Shown: positions 53,273 through 62,255 of the stretch, in pieces
Layout of the letters: the number at the start of each line of letters is the position of its first letter
Numbering within the stretch: position 1 is the stretch's first letter
DNA from: Chromatiales bacterium
Lineage (GTDB): Bacteria; Pseudomonadota; Gammaproteobacteria; UBA6429; Thiohalophilaceae
Assembly: GCA_026984045.1 (NCBI GenBank)
Contig: JALSSV010000063.1
Location: 62,001-126,000 of the forward strand
Direction: 5' to 3'
Length of the DNA stretch: 64,000 nt
The notes under the pieces: generated by a model
Database searches by the model: none
The model's input: only the letters and a program-made list of their open reading frames with translations
Told to the model about the DNA's origin: nothing
Program-made: the position numbers and the translations under genes

Positions 53273-54819
53273 GAAACTGGCAGGAGGTGATCGACCGCCG
53301 CGAGCCGGCCGACGTGGTCTTCCTGCTCGAAGGGACCTACCCCTACGTCAGCGGTGGCGTGTCGAGCTGGGTTCACCAGATCATCCGGGGCTTCCCGGAA
53401 TTGCGCTTTTCGCTGATCTTCCTGGGCGGCAGCCGTGAAAACTACGGCGCAATCAAGTACCCCCTCCCCGACAACGTCTGCCACCTGGAGTGCCACTATC
53501 TCACCGATTCCTGGCGCAAGATCGTGGCCCGCCCCCGGATCGGCAACCGGCAGGCCTTCGCCGTCACGATGGAAATGCACGCCGCGCTGCGCCGCCGCGG
53601 CCAGCCTCTGCCCGAGGCGGTGCTCGATCCGGCCCTTCGCGGCCTTGGGCAGCCCGATGCGCTCACCCGGGAGGACTTCCTGTTCAGCGAAGCCGCCTGG
53701 GAGCAGATCACCGAACACTACGAACGGTTCTGCACCGATCCCTCCTTCGTGGACTATTTCTGGACCGTGCGCACCATGCACGGCCCCCTGTTCCTGCTGG
53801 CGGAAATCGCCGATCGCCTGCCGCCGGCGCGCATGCTGCACGCGGTGTCCACCGGCTATGCCGGCATGCTCGGGGTGCTGGCCCGGCGCCGCAAGGGCCT
53901 GCCGCTGCTGCTCTCCGAACACGGCATCTACACCAAGGAGCGCAAGATCGATCTGGCCCAGGCCGACTGGATCAGCGACGCCCGGGAAACCTTCGGCGGC
54001 ACCCTGGACGACGACGTGAGCTACATCCGGCGCCTGTGGATCCGCTTCTTCGAAGGCCTGGGACGCATGGCCTACGACTCGGCCGAAACCATCGTCGCCC
54101 TCTACGAGGGCAACCGCCAGCGCCAGATCGCCGACGGGGCCGATCCCGCCCGCTGCCGGATCATTCCCAACGGCATCGACGTGCAGCGTTTCCTGCCGGT
54201 ACGCGAGACCCGGCCCGCCACCCCGCCGCCGATCCTGGGGCTGATCGGACGGGTGGTGCCCATCAAGGACATCAAGACCTTCATCCGCGCCATGCGCGGC
54301 GTGTGCAATGCCATTCCGAGCGCCGAGGGCTGGATCATCGGACCCGAGGACGAGGATCCGGAATACGCCCGCGAATGCCGCAACCTGGTGACCAGCCTCG
54401 GCCTGGAAGGCAAGGTGAAATTCCTGGGCTTTCGCAAGGTGGAGGAAATCCTGGCGCAAATCGGGCTGCTGGTACTGACCTCCATCTCCGAGGCCCTGCC
54501 CCTGGTGATCCTGGAAGGCTTCGCCGCCGGCGTGCCGGCCCTGGCCACCGAGGTCGGCGCCTGCGCCGAACTCATCGAGGGCAATGGCGATGAGGATCGG
54601 GCCATCGGCACGGCCGGGGCGGTGGTGCCCATCGCCAACCCGGACGAGACCGCCGCGGCCGCCATCGCCCTGCTCGACGATCCCCAACGCTGGCAGGCCG
54701 CCAGCCGGGCCGCGATCACGCGGGTGGAACGGTACTACGACCAGCGCCGCATGTTCGACGAATACCGTCAACTCTACCGCCAGTGCCTCGGCCAGCCCGC
54801 CACGGAAGGGACAGACTGA
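53269..54819 (+). CDS. pelF: Pel glycosyltransferase PelF
   Basis: PelF is the cytoplasmic GT4 polymerase that uses UDP-GalNAc or UDP-GlcNAc to make Pel. The 516-residue protein (P. aeruginosa 507) shows EGTYPYVSGGVSSWVHQII at the N terminus, LLSEHGIYTKERKIDL, IPNGIDVQRFLPV, and the GT4 EX7E motif with E408 and E416 (SEALPLVILEGFAAG). Its TGA overlaps the pelG ATG by one base. Confidence 0.96.
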   Translation: MRNWQEVIDRREPADVVFLLEGTYPYVSGGVSSWVHQIIRGFPELRFSLIFLGGSRENYGAIKYPLPDNVCHLECHYLTDSWRKIVARPRIGNRQAFAVTMEMHAALRRRGQPLPEAVLDPALRGLGQPDALTREDFLFSEAAWEQITEHYERFCTDPSFVDYFWTVRTMHGPLFLLAEIADRLPPARMLHAVSTGYAGMLGVLARRRKGLPLLLSEHGIYTKERKIDLAQADWISDARETFGGTLDDDVSYIRRLWIRFFEGLGRMAYDSAETIVALYEGNRQRQIADGADPARCRIIPNGIDVQRFLPVRETRPATPPPILGLIGRVVPIKDIKTFIRAMRGVCNAIPSAEGWIIGPEDEDPEYARECRNLVTSLGLEGKVKFLGFRKVEEILAQIGLLVLTSISEALPLVILEGFAAGVPALATEVGACAELIEGNGDEDRAIGTAGAVVPIANPDETAAAAIALLDDPQRWQAASRAAITRVERYYDQRRMFDEYRQLYRQCLGQPATEGTD

Positions 54820-56195
54820 TGGCGGGGATCGGTTTCGAGCTGCGCCGCCTCCTGCGCAAGGAATCCTACCTCGGCCTGCTTGAGGCCTACGGCTATGCCG
54901 GCCTGATCAGCTCCGGGCCGTGGGTACTGTCCATCGTGGGCGTGTTGCTCATCGGCCTGTTGAGCCTTGGCACCAGCAGCGATCGGGGCGAGGTGGTTCA
55001 GTTCCTGGTCTCGGTCACCTGGCTGATGGCCGGATCCCTGATCCTCACTGGCATCCTGCAACTGCTGTTTACGCGGTTTCTCGCCGATCGCCTGTTCGAA
55101 GAACGATCCGAGGTGGTCGTGCCCAACCTGATGGGCGCCCTCACGCTCACCAGCCTGGCGGCCGTGGCCATCGGCATCCCGGTGCTGCTGTCGGGCTTCC
55201 AGGCCCCGCCTCTCTACGAACTGAGTCTGCTCGCCACTTTCGTGGTGCTCAGCGACATCTGGATCGTGGTGGTGTTTCTGGCCGGCATGAAGTCCTACCG
55301 GATCATCCTGCTGGTGTTCCTCGCCGGTTATGCCACCTCGGTGGTGGCCGCCCTGTTCCTGGCCGAACAGGGCACCGGCCTGGCCGGACTGATGTTCGGC
55401 TTTCTCAGCGGTCAGGCCCTGCTGCTGTTCCTGCTGCTGTGGCTGGTGATCCGCCAGTATCCCGGAGAACGGTTCGTGGAATACCGCTTTCTCGACCGGC
55501 GGCAGGTGTACTGGAGCCTGGCCGGCACGGGGCTGTTCTACAATCTCGCCATCTGGGCCGACAAGTTCATGTTCTGGTTCAATCCGGCCACTTCCGAAGC
55601 GGTGATCGGCCCCTTCCGTGCCTCCGTGATCTATGACATTCCCATCTTCCTTGCCTACCTCTCCATCATCCCGGGCATGGCCGTGTTCCTGGTGCGCATC
55701 GAGACCGACTTCGCCGAGATCTACGATCGCTTCTACGATTCGGTACGCGAAGGCGACACGCTGGAACACATCCGCCAGTACAAGCAACGCATGGTGCAGA
55801 TCGTGCGCCAGGGAATCTACGAGATTTTCAAGATCCAGGGCCTGACCGTGGTCATCCTGTTCCTGCTCGCCCCCCACATTCTCGACGCCCTGGGCATCTC
55901 CCGGCTGTATCTGACCCTGTTCAACATCGATCTGGTGGGGGTTGGCGTTCAGGTCCTGCTGCTGGCGATCCTGAACGTCCTGTTCTATCTCGACCTGCTC
56001 TGGATCGCCTTTTCCGTGTGCCTGCTGTTTCTGGCCAGCAACGTCCTGTTCACCTGGCTGACGCTGCTGGCCGGCCCCGAATTCTACGGGCTGGGCTTTG
56101 CCGCGGCGGTGATTCTCGCCAGCCTGGTGGGCTTGGCTCTGCTCTCGCGGCAACTGGCGCGGCTGGAATACGAAACCTTCATGTTGCAGGGATAA
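54819..56195 (+). CDS. pelG: Pel transporter PelG
   Basis: PelG is a polytopic inner-membrane protein of the Wzx-like exporter superfamily that moves Pel across the membrane with PelD, PelE and PelF. The 458-residue protein (P. aeruginosa 456) starts MAGIGFELRRLLRKESYLG and has about twelve hydrophobic helices (for example YAGLISSGPWVLSIVGVLLI). I start at ATG 54819-54821, sharing a base with the pelF stop. Confidence 0.95.
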   Translation: MAGIGFELRRLLRKESYLGLLEAYGYAGLISSGPWVLSIVGVLLIGLLSLGTSSDRGEVVQFLVSVTWLMAGSLILTGILQLLFTRFLADRLFEERSEVVVPNLMGALTLTSLAAVAIGIPVLLSGFQAPPLYELSLLATFVVLSDIWIVVVFLAGMKSYRIILLVFLAGYATSVVAALFLAEQGTGLAGLMFGFLSGQALLLFLLLWLVIRQYPGERFVEYRFLDRRQVYWSLAGTGLFYNLAIWADKFMFWFNPATSEAVIGPFRASVIYDIPIFLAYLSIIPGMAVFLVRIETDFAEIYDRFYDSVREGDTLEHIRQYKQRMVQIVRQGIYEIFKIQGLTVVILFLLAPHILDALGISRLYLTLFNIDLVGVGVQVLLLAILNVLFYLDLLWIAFSVCLLFLASNVLFTWLTLLAGPEFYGLGFAAAVILASLVGLALLSRQLARLEYETFMLQG

Positions 56196-56240
56196 CCTCC
56201 CGGTTTGCATTGCCGGCCCACCTGGGCTAAACAGAAACCC

Positions 56241-56717
56241 ATGACCGCAACGCGCTTTGCCCTCGCCCTCCTCCTGTTCGGCCTCGTCCTGCTCGGCGGC
56301 TGCAGCAGCGCGCCCGTGCGCGACGCTGCCGGCGGCAAGGCGGAACGGGAACGCCTGCTGGCCACGGCAATGGATCTGCTGGGCACGCCCTACCGCTATG
56401 GTGGCCGCTCGCCCCGGGAAGGCTTCGACTGCAGCGGCTTCGTCCAGTACACCTTTCACCGCGTCGGCATTACGGTGCCGCGCACCACCCGCGCCCAGTA
56501 CAACGCCTCACGGCCCGTCTCCCGCCGCCAGTTACGCCCCGGCGATCTGGTGTTCTTCCGCACCGGTGGGCGGCGCATCGCCCACGTGGGGATCTACCTG
56601 GGCGAGGGCCGCTTCATCCATGCCCCCGCCAGCGGCAAGCGCGTCTCCACCGCCCGGCTGGACGATCCGTGGTGGCGGCGGCATTATTCGGGGGCCGGGC
56701 GCTTCGTGGGACCATAG
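56241..56717 (+). CDS. NlpC/P60 family lipoprotein
   Basis: The 158-residue precursor has a lipoprotein signal (ALALLLFGLVLLGGC) and one NlpC/P60 cysteine peptidase domain: C64 in GFDCSGFVQYTF, H115 in IAHVGIYLG and H127 in FIHAPASGK form the usual catalytic set. Such enzymes cut peptide stems of peptidoglycan, as MepS (Spr) does in E. coli. It begins 45 bp after pelG on the same strand and may be in the pel transcript, possibly to open peptidoglycan for the export machine, but it could also be unrelated. Confidence 0.9.
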   Translation: MTATRFALALLLFGLVLLGGCSSAPVRDAAGGKAERERLLATAMDLLGTPYRYGGRSPREGFDCSGFVQYTFHRVGITVPRTTRAQYNASRPVSRRQLRPGDLVFFRTGGRRIAHVGIYLGEGRFIHAPASGKRVSTARLDDPWWRRHYSGAGRFVGP

Positions 56718-56827
56718 ACACGCCACGGCATTCCGGCCTCCCGGATTGCGCTTGCGCTGCATCCGGGCCAAGGTATCCCTTCATCCGTCCCGTGCCGACA
56801 TTGCAAAGCCACAACAAGGAGAACGTC

Positions 56828-57064
56828 ATGAGTGAACCCGTCATTGCTGCAAAGGAACCGAAAGTCATGGAGCTGGAGCCGGGCACCTATTACTGGTGCG
56901 CCTGCGGCCGTTCGAAGAACCAGCCCTTCTGCGACGGCGCCCACGAGGGCACCGGCATCGAGCCGGTGGCCTTCGAGATCAAGGAAAAACAGCAGGTGGC
57001 CCTGTGTCTGTGCAAGCATACCGCCACCCCACCCTTCTGCGACGGCAGCCACAAGTCGCTTTGA
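56828..57064 (+). CDS. CDGSH-type iron-sulfur protein, tandem motif
   Basis: The 78-residue protein has two CDGSH iron-sulfur motifs: CACGRSKNQPFCDGAH (about residues 24-39) and CLCKHTATPPFCDGSH (about 60-75). Each provides three cysteines and one histidine to bind a 2Fe-2S cluster. Small bacterial tandem CDGSH proteins are thought to act in electron transfer or cluster handling. The ATG has a strong AAGGAG site. It lies 110 bp after the NlpC/P60 gene. Confidence 0.93.
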   Translation: MSEPVIAAKEPKVMELEPGTYYWCACGRSKNQPFCDGAHEGTGIEPVAFEIKEKQQVALCLCKHTATPPFCDGSHKSL

Positions 57065-57105
57065 CAGTCTGACAACAGCGCGGGAAGGCGGGCAAAACGG
57101 CGAAT

Positions 57106-59082
57106 TCAGCCGAGCCGGGAGCGGTAAACGCCGGCATCGACGAAGATCCGGAACAGGTCGCCGTCCAGCTTGCCCTCATTCACTTCGTTGTCGAGGATGG
57201 CCAACGCCAGATCGGTGCTGATCCCCTCGCGGTAGGGACGATCCCCGGCCGTCAGGGCGTCGAAGATGTCGGCAATGGCCATGATCTTCGACTGCACGGG
57301 GATTTCCTCGGCGGAAAGCCCGAGCGGATAGCCGGTGCCGTCGAGCTTTTCGTGGTGGGCATGGGCGATTTCCGGGATCCGGGCCAGCGGCCGCGTCCAG
57401 GGAATCAGGCTCAGGAATTCGAAGGTGTGGCTCACGTGGGATTCGATCTCCCGCCGCTCCTCGGGGTTGAGGCTGCCGTGGGCGAAGCTGAGCACCGAGA
57501 ACTCGTAGTCGCCGATCAGGGGCAGGGATGCTCCATCCCGATCGGTGAAGCGGTATTCGCGGATGGCCTGCAGGCGACCGGTGTTCTTGTCGTAGTAGTA
57601 ATCGGGCTCGTTGACCTCGATGATGGTCTCGAGAAAGCGATCCAGCTTGCGGATCTCCTCCCGAACCTGCGCTTCCACTTTCTCCCGGTGACGGCGGAAT
57701 TCCGCCGGGCTCATGGTGCCGGCTTGCGAAAGATCGAGCAGATCGCGCCAGGCCTGGCGTTCCAAGCAGGCCTTGGCATACTGGAAACGCAGGCGCAGTT
57801 CACGCAGTTCGTAGGGATAGAGCTTCTTGGCCTTGGTCAGCACCCGTTCGCGCACGCCCACCTTGCCGAAGTCGTGCAGCAGGGCCGCATAGCGGATCTC
57901 CTGGATCTGCTCGCGGTCGAAACGCACCGCGCGCAGCGCCGGCAGATCGGCCCGATCCACGGCCATGGCCAGGCGTTCGGTGTAGTCGGCCACCCGGAAG
58001 GAATGGCCGGCGGTGGTGGGATCCCGCGCTTCGATGGCCTGCACCGAGGCCTTGACGAAGCCTTCGAACAGCCCCTCGATGTCCTCGTAGAGGCGGGCGT
58101 TCTTCATGGCGATGGCCACCTGGGCGGAGATGCCGGTGAGGATTTCCAGGTCCTCGCTGGAGAAGGCCTCCGGTCCCTGGCGGGTGTCCACCTGGATCAG
58201 CCCCAGCACTTCCTCGTCGTGCAGCAGGGGAGCACACATGACGCTGCGAATGGCCAGGTTCACCACCGAGTCCTGCGCCCCGTAATGGCGATCCTCCAGC
58301 GCATCCATCAGCAGCAGGGCATTGCCCTGCTCCACCACTTCCCGCACGATGGTCCGGGACAGGGCGTATTCGCCGGTCGCCAGTTCGCCCTCCCGGGAGC
58401 GGCGGACCAGGGTCCGGTAGCGTCCGGAACGGCGGTCGAGGGCCACCACGAAGACCCGCTCGGCACCGGAGAAGATTTCGAACAGCAGATCCGCGATGCG
58501 CCGGTACAGTTCCTGCCGATCGGTGATGGCCCCGAGTGCCACACTGACCTGCACGATGGCCTGCATGCGCTTGAGCAGGGCATCGTCGGCCGCGGCCTCT
58601 TCCTCCCGTGCGGCCCCGCGCAGGCGCTGCAGCAGGCGGGAGGCATCCACCACCATGCTCACGTCCGGCTGGAAATCCCGCTCGGAGACGATGGCCAGCC
58701 CCTCGCCGTCGCTGCCCGCGGCCAGATCGAAGTCGGCCATCTGGCCGGTGTCCGTCGCCTCCGGCACGCTGCGCAGGCGAAACACGGCCTGGGTGTTGCC
58801 GAAGAAGATTTCGTCGCTGTCGGCCAGCTCACGGGGCTGTCCCGGCCGCAGAAAGCGTCCGTGCATCAGGGTGCCGTTGGTGGAGCCGAGATCCTCGACG
58901 AACCAGCGCGCCCCGTCCCGGAAGAGGCGCACATGGCGGCGGCTGATCTCGGCATCTCCGAGACTCAGAAACCCCTCGCGCAGCCCGCTGCCGACCCGCG
59001 AAGAGCGCCCGATGACCAGTTCGTCAGCCAGCTTGACGCGGGTTCCCGAATCGGGCCCCCGTCTGATAATCAGTTCGGCCAA
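57106..59082 (-). CDS. FHA-GAF-HD-GYP signalling protein
   Basis: The 658-residue cytoplasmic protein has an FHA domain (about residues 1-105; VIGRSS, EISRRHVRLF, DLGSTNGT) that reads phosphothreonine, a GAF domain (about 180-335; CAPLLHDEEVLGLIQVDTRQ), and an HD-GYP domain: the metal pair H403-D404 (LLHDFGKVGV), H576-H577 and the GTGYP at 582-586 (HHEKLDGTGYPLG). HD-GYP enzymes hydrolyse c-di-GMP. A stretch of about 110 extra residues (about 420-530) separates HD from HH, so catalytic activity is not certain. It starts with TTG (59080-59082). It converges with the CDGSH gene and is divergent from the kinase cluster; placed between pel and pil genes it may lower c-di-GMP for PelD. Confidence 0.88.
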   Translation of the reverse strand: MAELIIRRGPDSGTRVKLADELVIGRSSRVGSGLREGFLSLGDAEISRRHVRLFRDGARWFVEDLGSTNGTLMHGRFLRPGQPRELADSDEIFFGNTQAVFRLRSVPEATDTGQMADFDLAAGSDGEGLAIVSERDFQPDVSMVVDASRLLQRLRGAAREEEAAADDALLKRMQAIVQVSVALGAITDRQELYRRIADLLFEIFSGAERVFVVALDRRSGRYRTLVRRSREGELATGEYALSRTIVREVVEQGNALLLMDALEDRHYGAQDSVVNLAIRSVMCAPLLHDEEVLGLIQVDTRQGPEAFSSEDLEILTGISAQVAIAMKNARLYEDIEGLFEGFVKASVQAIEARDPTTAGHSFRVADYTERLAMAVDRADLPALRAVRFDREQIQEIRYAALLHDFGKVGVRERVLTKAKKLYPYELRELRLRFQYAKACLERQAWRDLLDLSQAGTMSPAEFRRHREKVEAQVREEIRKLDRFLETIIEVNEPDYYYDKNTGRLQAIREYRFTDRDGASLPLIGDYEFSVLSFAHGSLNPEERREIESHVSHTFEFLSLIPWTRPLARIPEIAHAHHEKLDGTGYPLGLSAEEIPVQSKIMAIADIFDALTAGDRPYREGISTDLALAILDNEVNEGKLDGDLFRIFVDAGVYRSRLG

Positions 59083-59375
59083 GGAAGCCCCCCGTCGGCA
59101 ATGGGGATTGGCGTATCGGACATCCGCAATATCCTCGTGGAGACGGCGCCAATCACGGGAAAAGATTGCGTCATCTGCATGCCCCTTGCAAGCGCGGCCG
59201 GGCGTCTGGCATTTTTTCGGTTTATAACCAATGACCTACAGACACCCGGCGACAGCTTGTCCAGACTCGGCCCCGGAGCGACTTCCGGCGCAGTCCAAAA
59301 TACATAAAAATTTCAAAATATTAGAGATACCGATATAATCCATTACAGGCAGGGAGACAAGAGGACGGAAGGCCG
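59083..59375. other. Divergent promoter region of FHA-HD-GYP and kinase cluster
   Basis: This 293-bp gap has no gene. Its right end, 59288-59345, is AT-rich and holds the candidate promoter for the rightward genes. On the left, a leftward promoter for the HD-GYP gene must lie within 59083-59250 but I cannot identify it. Confidence 0.55.
59311..59339 (+). promoter_or_regulatory. Candidate promoter for the kinase-PilT cluster
   Basis: A perfect TATAAT (59334-59339) follows a weak -35-like TTTCAA (59311-59316) with 17-base spacing. The predicted start is about 30 bases before the ATG at 59376. Confidence 0.55.
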
Positions 59376-59849
59376 ATGGAGAACCCGGATCTGAAGATTC
59401 CCAAGATCCGCAAGCAGGTCAATCTCTGGGTACACCCCGAAGGCCGGGTCGTCGGCTCGCTGTTCCTGCGCGAGCAGAGCGTCCACCATGCCGGCCCGGA
59501 ACGGCCCGATGAGGTGCTGAACCAGGACAGCCCCTTCGTCGTCCTGTATCGCGAGGATCCCGCCGAGCTGCGCTTCTACAATCGCCGCGCCATCGTGCGG
59601 GTGGAATATGCCGACGACGCCCTGCCGGAAAGTGCGCACCTGACCATCCTGCCCTGCCGGCTGGATCTGATGGATGGCAGCCGCCTGGAAGGGGAAATCC
59701 GCGAAATCCTGCCCGCCGACCGGGCCCGGCTGTTCGATTACCTGAACCGGCCCGACGTGCGTTTCCTGCGCCTGCATCTGCCGGAGGGAGGGATCTGCCT
59801 GGTCAACAAGGCCTACGTCATCCATGTCACCACGCCAGGCAATGGCTGA
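59376..59849 (+). CDS. Conserved hypothetical protein before the HEAT kinase
   Basis: The family is not recognised. The 157-residue product has no signal peptide or membrane segment. It is rich in beta-strand-like stretches (KQVNLWVHPEGRVVGSLFL, FVVLYREDPAELRFYNRRAI, LTILPCRLDLMDGSRLEGEI and GICLVNKAYVIHV), suggesting a small beta-barrel, with a charged loop LPADRARLFDYLNRPD between. It is 18 bp before the HEAT-kinase gene, in one transcript with it and the PilT-like genes, so a part in kinase or pilus control is likely by association. Confidence 0.75.
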   Translation: MENPDLKIPKIRKQVNLWVHPEGRVVGSLFLREQSVHHAGPERPDEVLNQDSPFVVLYREDPAELRFYNRRAIVRVEYADDALPESAHLTILPCRLDLMDGSRLEGEIREILPADRARLFDYLNRPDVRFLRLHLPEGGICLVNKAYVIHVTTPGNG

Positions 59850-59867
59850 GGCCGCGAACACGCTATC

Positions 59868-62255
59868 ATGAGTCTGCTGGGTTCCTTCAAGATCAACAAA
59901 GCCATCGGGGTGCTGATCGGGGCCCAGCACGCCTCGCCCCAGGAACTCAGGGAAGCCATCGCCAAAATCAAGAGCACCGGCCGCAGCGCCATTCCCAAAC
60001 TGATCGAGGCGCTGGCCGACGCCCCCAACAACCCGCACATCGAGGGCCTGCTGATCCAGCTGCTGGACAACAAGACCCTGCCCGAATACATCGACGGCCT
60101 GGCCGACGAGGACAAGCGCATCGTCACCGGCGTGATGCGGGTACTGGCCAGGGCCCGTTCCTTCGACGCCAACCGGCTGTACGATCTGTTCGAGGATCCG
60201 GACATCCCCAAGGCGGCCCTGGTGCAGATCCTCCTGGCCCACAAGGACGAACTCAACGCGCGGACCCTGCTCGGCCTGCTCGAACGGGTCGACAAGGACG
60301 TGCGCCAAATGGTCTTCCGGGTGCTCGACCAGGTGGCCAAACCCGACATGATCCCGGATCTGATCCGCTACAGCCGCAGCAAGGATCCGGTGGTCCGCCT
60401 GCACGTGGCCCGCACCCTGTCGCGCTTCAGTACCGAGCCGGTGCGCGACGCCCTGCTCAACCTGCTCAAGGACAGCCACAAGGGCGTGCGCCAGATCGCC
60501 ATCGAGGGGCTCGGCCGGCTCCAGGTCAAGGTGCCCGCCCGGCCCATCGTCCAGCTCCTGCGCGATCCGGATCTCACCGTCCAGGCCAAGGCCATCGACA
60601 CCCTGATCAGCATCCGCGATCCGGAAACGGTCAAGTACCTCATTCCCATCCTCCAGGACGATTCCGAATACATCCGCCGCGCCGCGGTGGAAGTGCTCAA
60701 CGAGGTGGGCGATCCCCGCGCCATCAAGGATCTGCTCAACGCCATGCGCGATCAGGACTGGTGGGTGAAGGTGCGGGCCGCCGACGCCCTCGGCTCCATC
60801 GGTGGCCCCAAGGTGGTGGATGCCGTGATCGGCCTGATCAACGAGAAGGACGAGTTCCTGCGCCGCACCGCGGTGGAGATCCTCAACTCCATCAAGGACG
60901 AGCGGGCCGTCACCCATCTGATCGGCGCCCTCAAGGACAAGGACTGGTGGGTGCGCGAACGGGCCGCCGACGCCCTGGCCAAGATCGGCGACAAGCGGGC
61001 CGTGCCGGCGCTGGTGGAAATGCTGCGCGAACAGCCCGAATCGGCCAGCATCGCCATCAAGGCCCTGGCCGAGCTGGGCGACCCGGCGGCCATCGAACCG
61101 CTCATCGAAGTGCTCAACCACCCCGACGACGTGACCAAGAAGGAAGCCATGCGGGCCCTCCAGCAGCTCACCGACGAAGCCCACTACGAACAGGTCCAGG
61201 AAGCCATCCGCAAGGCCCTGGTGGGCGCCAAGCGCGACGTGGCCGACGTGGGCAACGCCACCATGAAGACCGTGGTGGCCCGCTTCGCCAGCGGCGGCGC
61301 GCCCGAACCGTCCTCGGGCGAACCCTCCGACGCCACCCGGGTCGCCAGCCAGCCGCCGCCTTCCGCCGAAGTGGCGGCCACGCCGCCCTCCGAGATCATC
61401 GTCGACGCCGACAACCTCAAGCCGGGCGACATCCTCGACGACCGCTACAAGGTGATCCGCACCGTGGGCAAGGGCGCCTTCGGCGTGGTGATGCTGGTCG
61501 AGGACACCATGGTCCAGGAACAGATCATCCTCAAGTTCCTCAATGCCCACATGGCCGCCGACGAGAGCGTGATCCAGCGCTTCGTGCACGAACTGCGCTT
61601 CACCCGGCGCATCACCCACCCCAACGTGATCCGGATCTACGACTTCATCACCATCGGCAAGTCCTACGCCATCTCCATGGAGTATTTCGAGAGCCACTCC
61701 CTGGCCCAGGAGATCCGCGCCAAGCGCACCAAGGATTTCGCCCGCAACCTGCGCCTGCTGATCGACATCTGCAAGGGCCTGTCGGTGGCCCATCACCTGA
61801 ACGTGGTGCATCGCGACATCAAGCCGGCCAACATCCTGGTCAACAAGGACGACCTGGTGAAACTGGTGGACTTCGGCCTCGCCGCGGCCGCCAGCCAGGG
61901 CGACGGCTCGCGAATCACCAAGAGCGGTATCCTGGTGGGCACCCCCACCTACATGGCGCCCGAGCAGGTCCGCGGCCGGGCCATCGACACCCGCACCGAC
62001 ATCTACAGCCTGGGGATCGTCATGTACGAGATGTTCACCGGCCGCCCGCCCTACAAGGAAAAGGATCACATGGCCACCCTGTTCAAGCACGTGGAAGGCA
62101 AGGCGCCCCCCGCCAGCGAGAAGAACCCGGCCATCGACGAAAAGCTCAATGCCATCATCATGCGCGCCATCCACGTGGACCCCGAAAAGCGCTACCAGAC
62201 CATCGACGAGCTGCAGAAGGATCTGGAAACCTACGTGCAGGAGGCCGCCGCCTGA
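59868..62255 (+). CDS. HEAT-repeat Ser/Thr protein kinase
   Basis: The 795-residue protein has an N-terminal array of HEAT or PBS-lyase-type repeats (about residues 20-460; for example DQDWWVKVRAADALGSIGGP and KDWWVRERAADALAKIGDKR), a low-complexity linker, and a eukaryote-like kinase domain (about 525-795). The kinase has the G-loop GKGAFGVV, K556 in IILKFL, HRDIKPANI with D650, D668-F-G and APEQVRG. No transmembrane helix is evident, unlike many bacterial kinases with sensor domains. It overlaps pilT by one base (TGATG), so kinase and pilus ATPase are co-expressed. HEAT arrays bind partners, here perhaps pilus ATPases. Confidence 0.92.
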   Translation: MSLLGSFKINKAIGVLIGAQHASPQELREAIAKIKSTGRSAIPKLIEALADAPNNPHIEGLLIQLLDNKTLPEYIDGLADEDKRIVTGVMRVLARARSFDANRLYDLFEDPDIPKAALVQILLAHKDELNARTLLGLLERVDKDVRQMVFRVLDQVAKPDMIPDLIRYSRSKDPVVRLHVARTLSRFSTEPVRDALLNLLKDSHKGVRQIAIEGLGRLQVKVPARPIVQLLRDPDLTVQAKAIDTLISIRDPETVKYLIPILQDDSEYIRRAAVEVLNEVGDPRAIKDLLNAMRDQDWWVKVRAADALGSIGGPKVVDAVIGLINEKDEFLRRTAVEILNSIKDERAVTHLIGALKDKDWWVRERAADALAKIGDKRAVPALVEMLREQPESASIAIKALAELGDPAAIEPLIEVLNHPDDVTKKEAMRALQQLTDEAHYEQVQEAIRKALVGAKRDVADVGNATMKTVVARFASGGAPEPSSGEPSDATRVASQPPPSAEVAATPPSEIIVDADNLKPGDILDDRYKVIRTVGKGAFGVVMLVEDTMVQEQIILKFLNAHMAADESVIQRFVHELRFTRRITHPNVIRIYDFITIGKSYAISMEYFESHSLAQEIRAKRTKDFARNLRLLIDICKGLSVAHHLNVVHRDIKPANILVNKDDLVKLVDFGLAAAASQGDGSRITKSGILVGTPTYMAPEQVRGRAIDTRTDIYSLGIVMYEMFTGRPPYKEKDHMATLFKHVEGKAPPASEKNPAIDEKLNAIIMRAIHVDPEKRYQTIDELQKDLETYVQEAAA

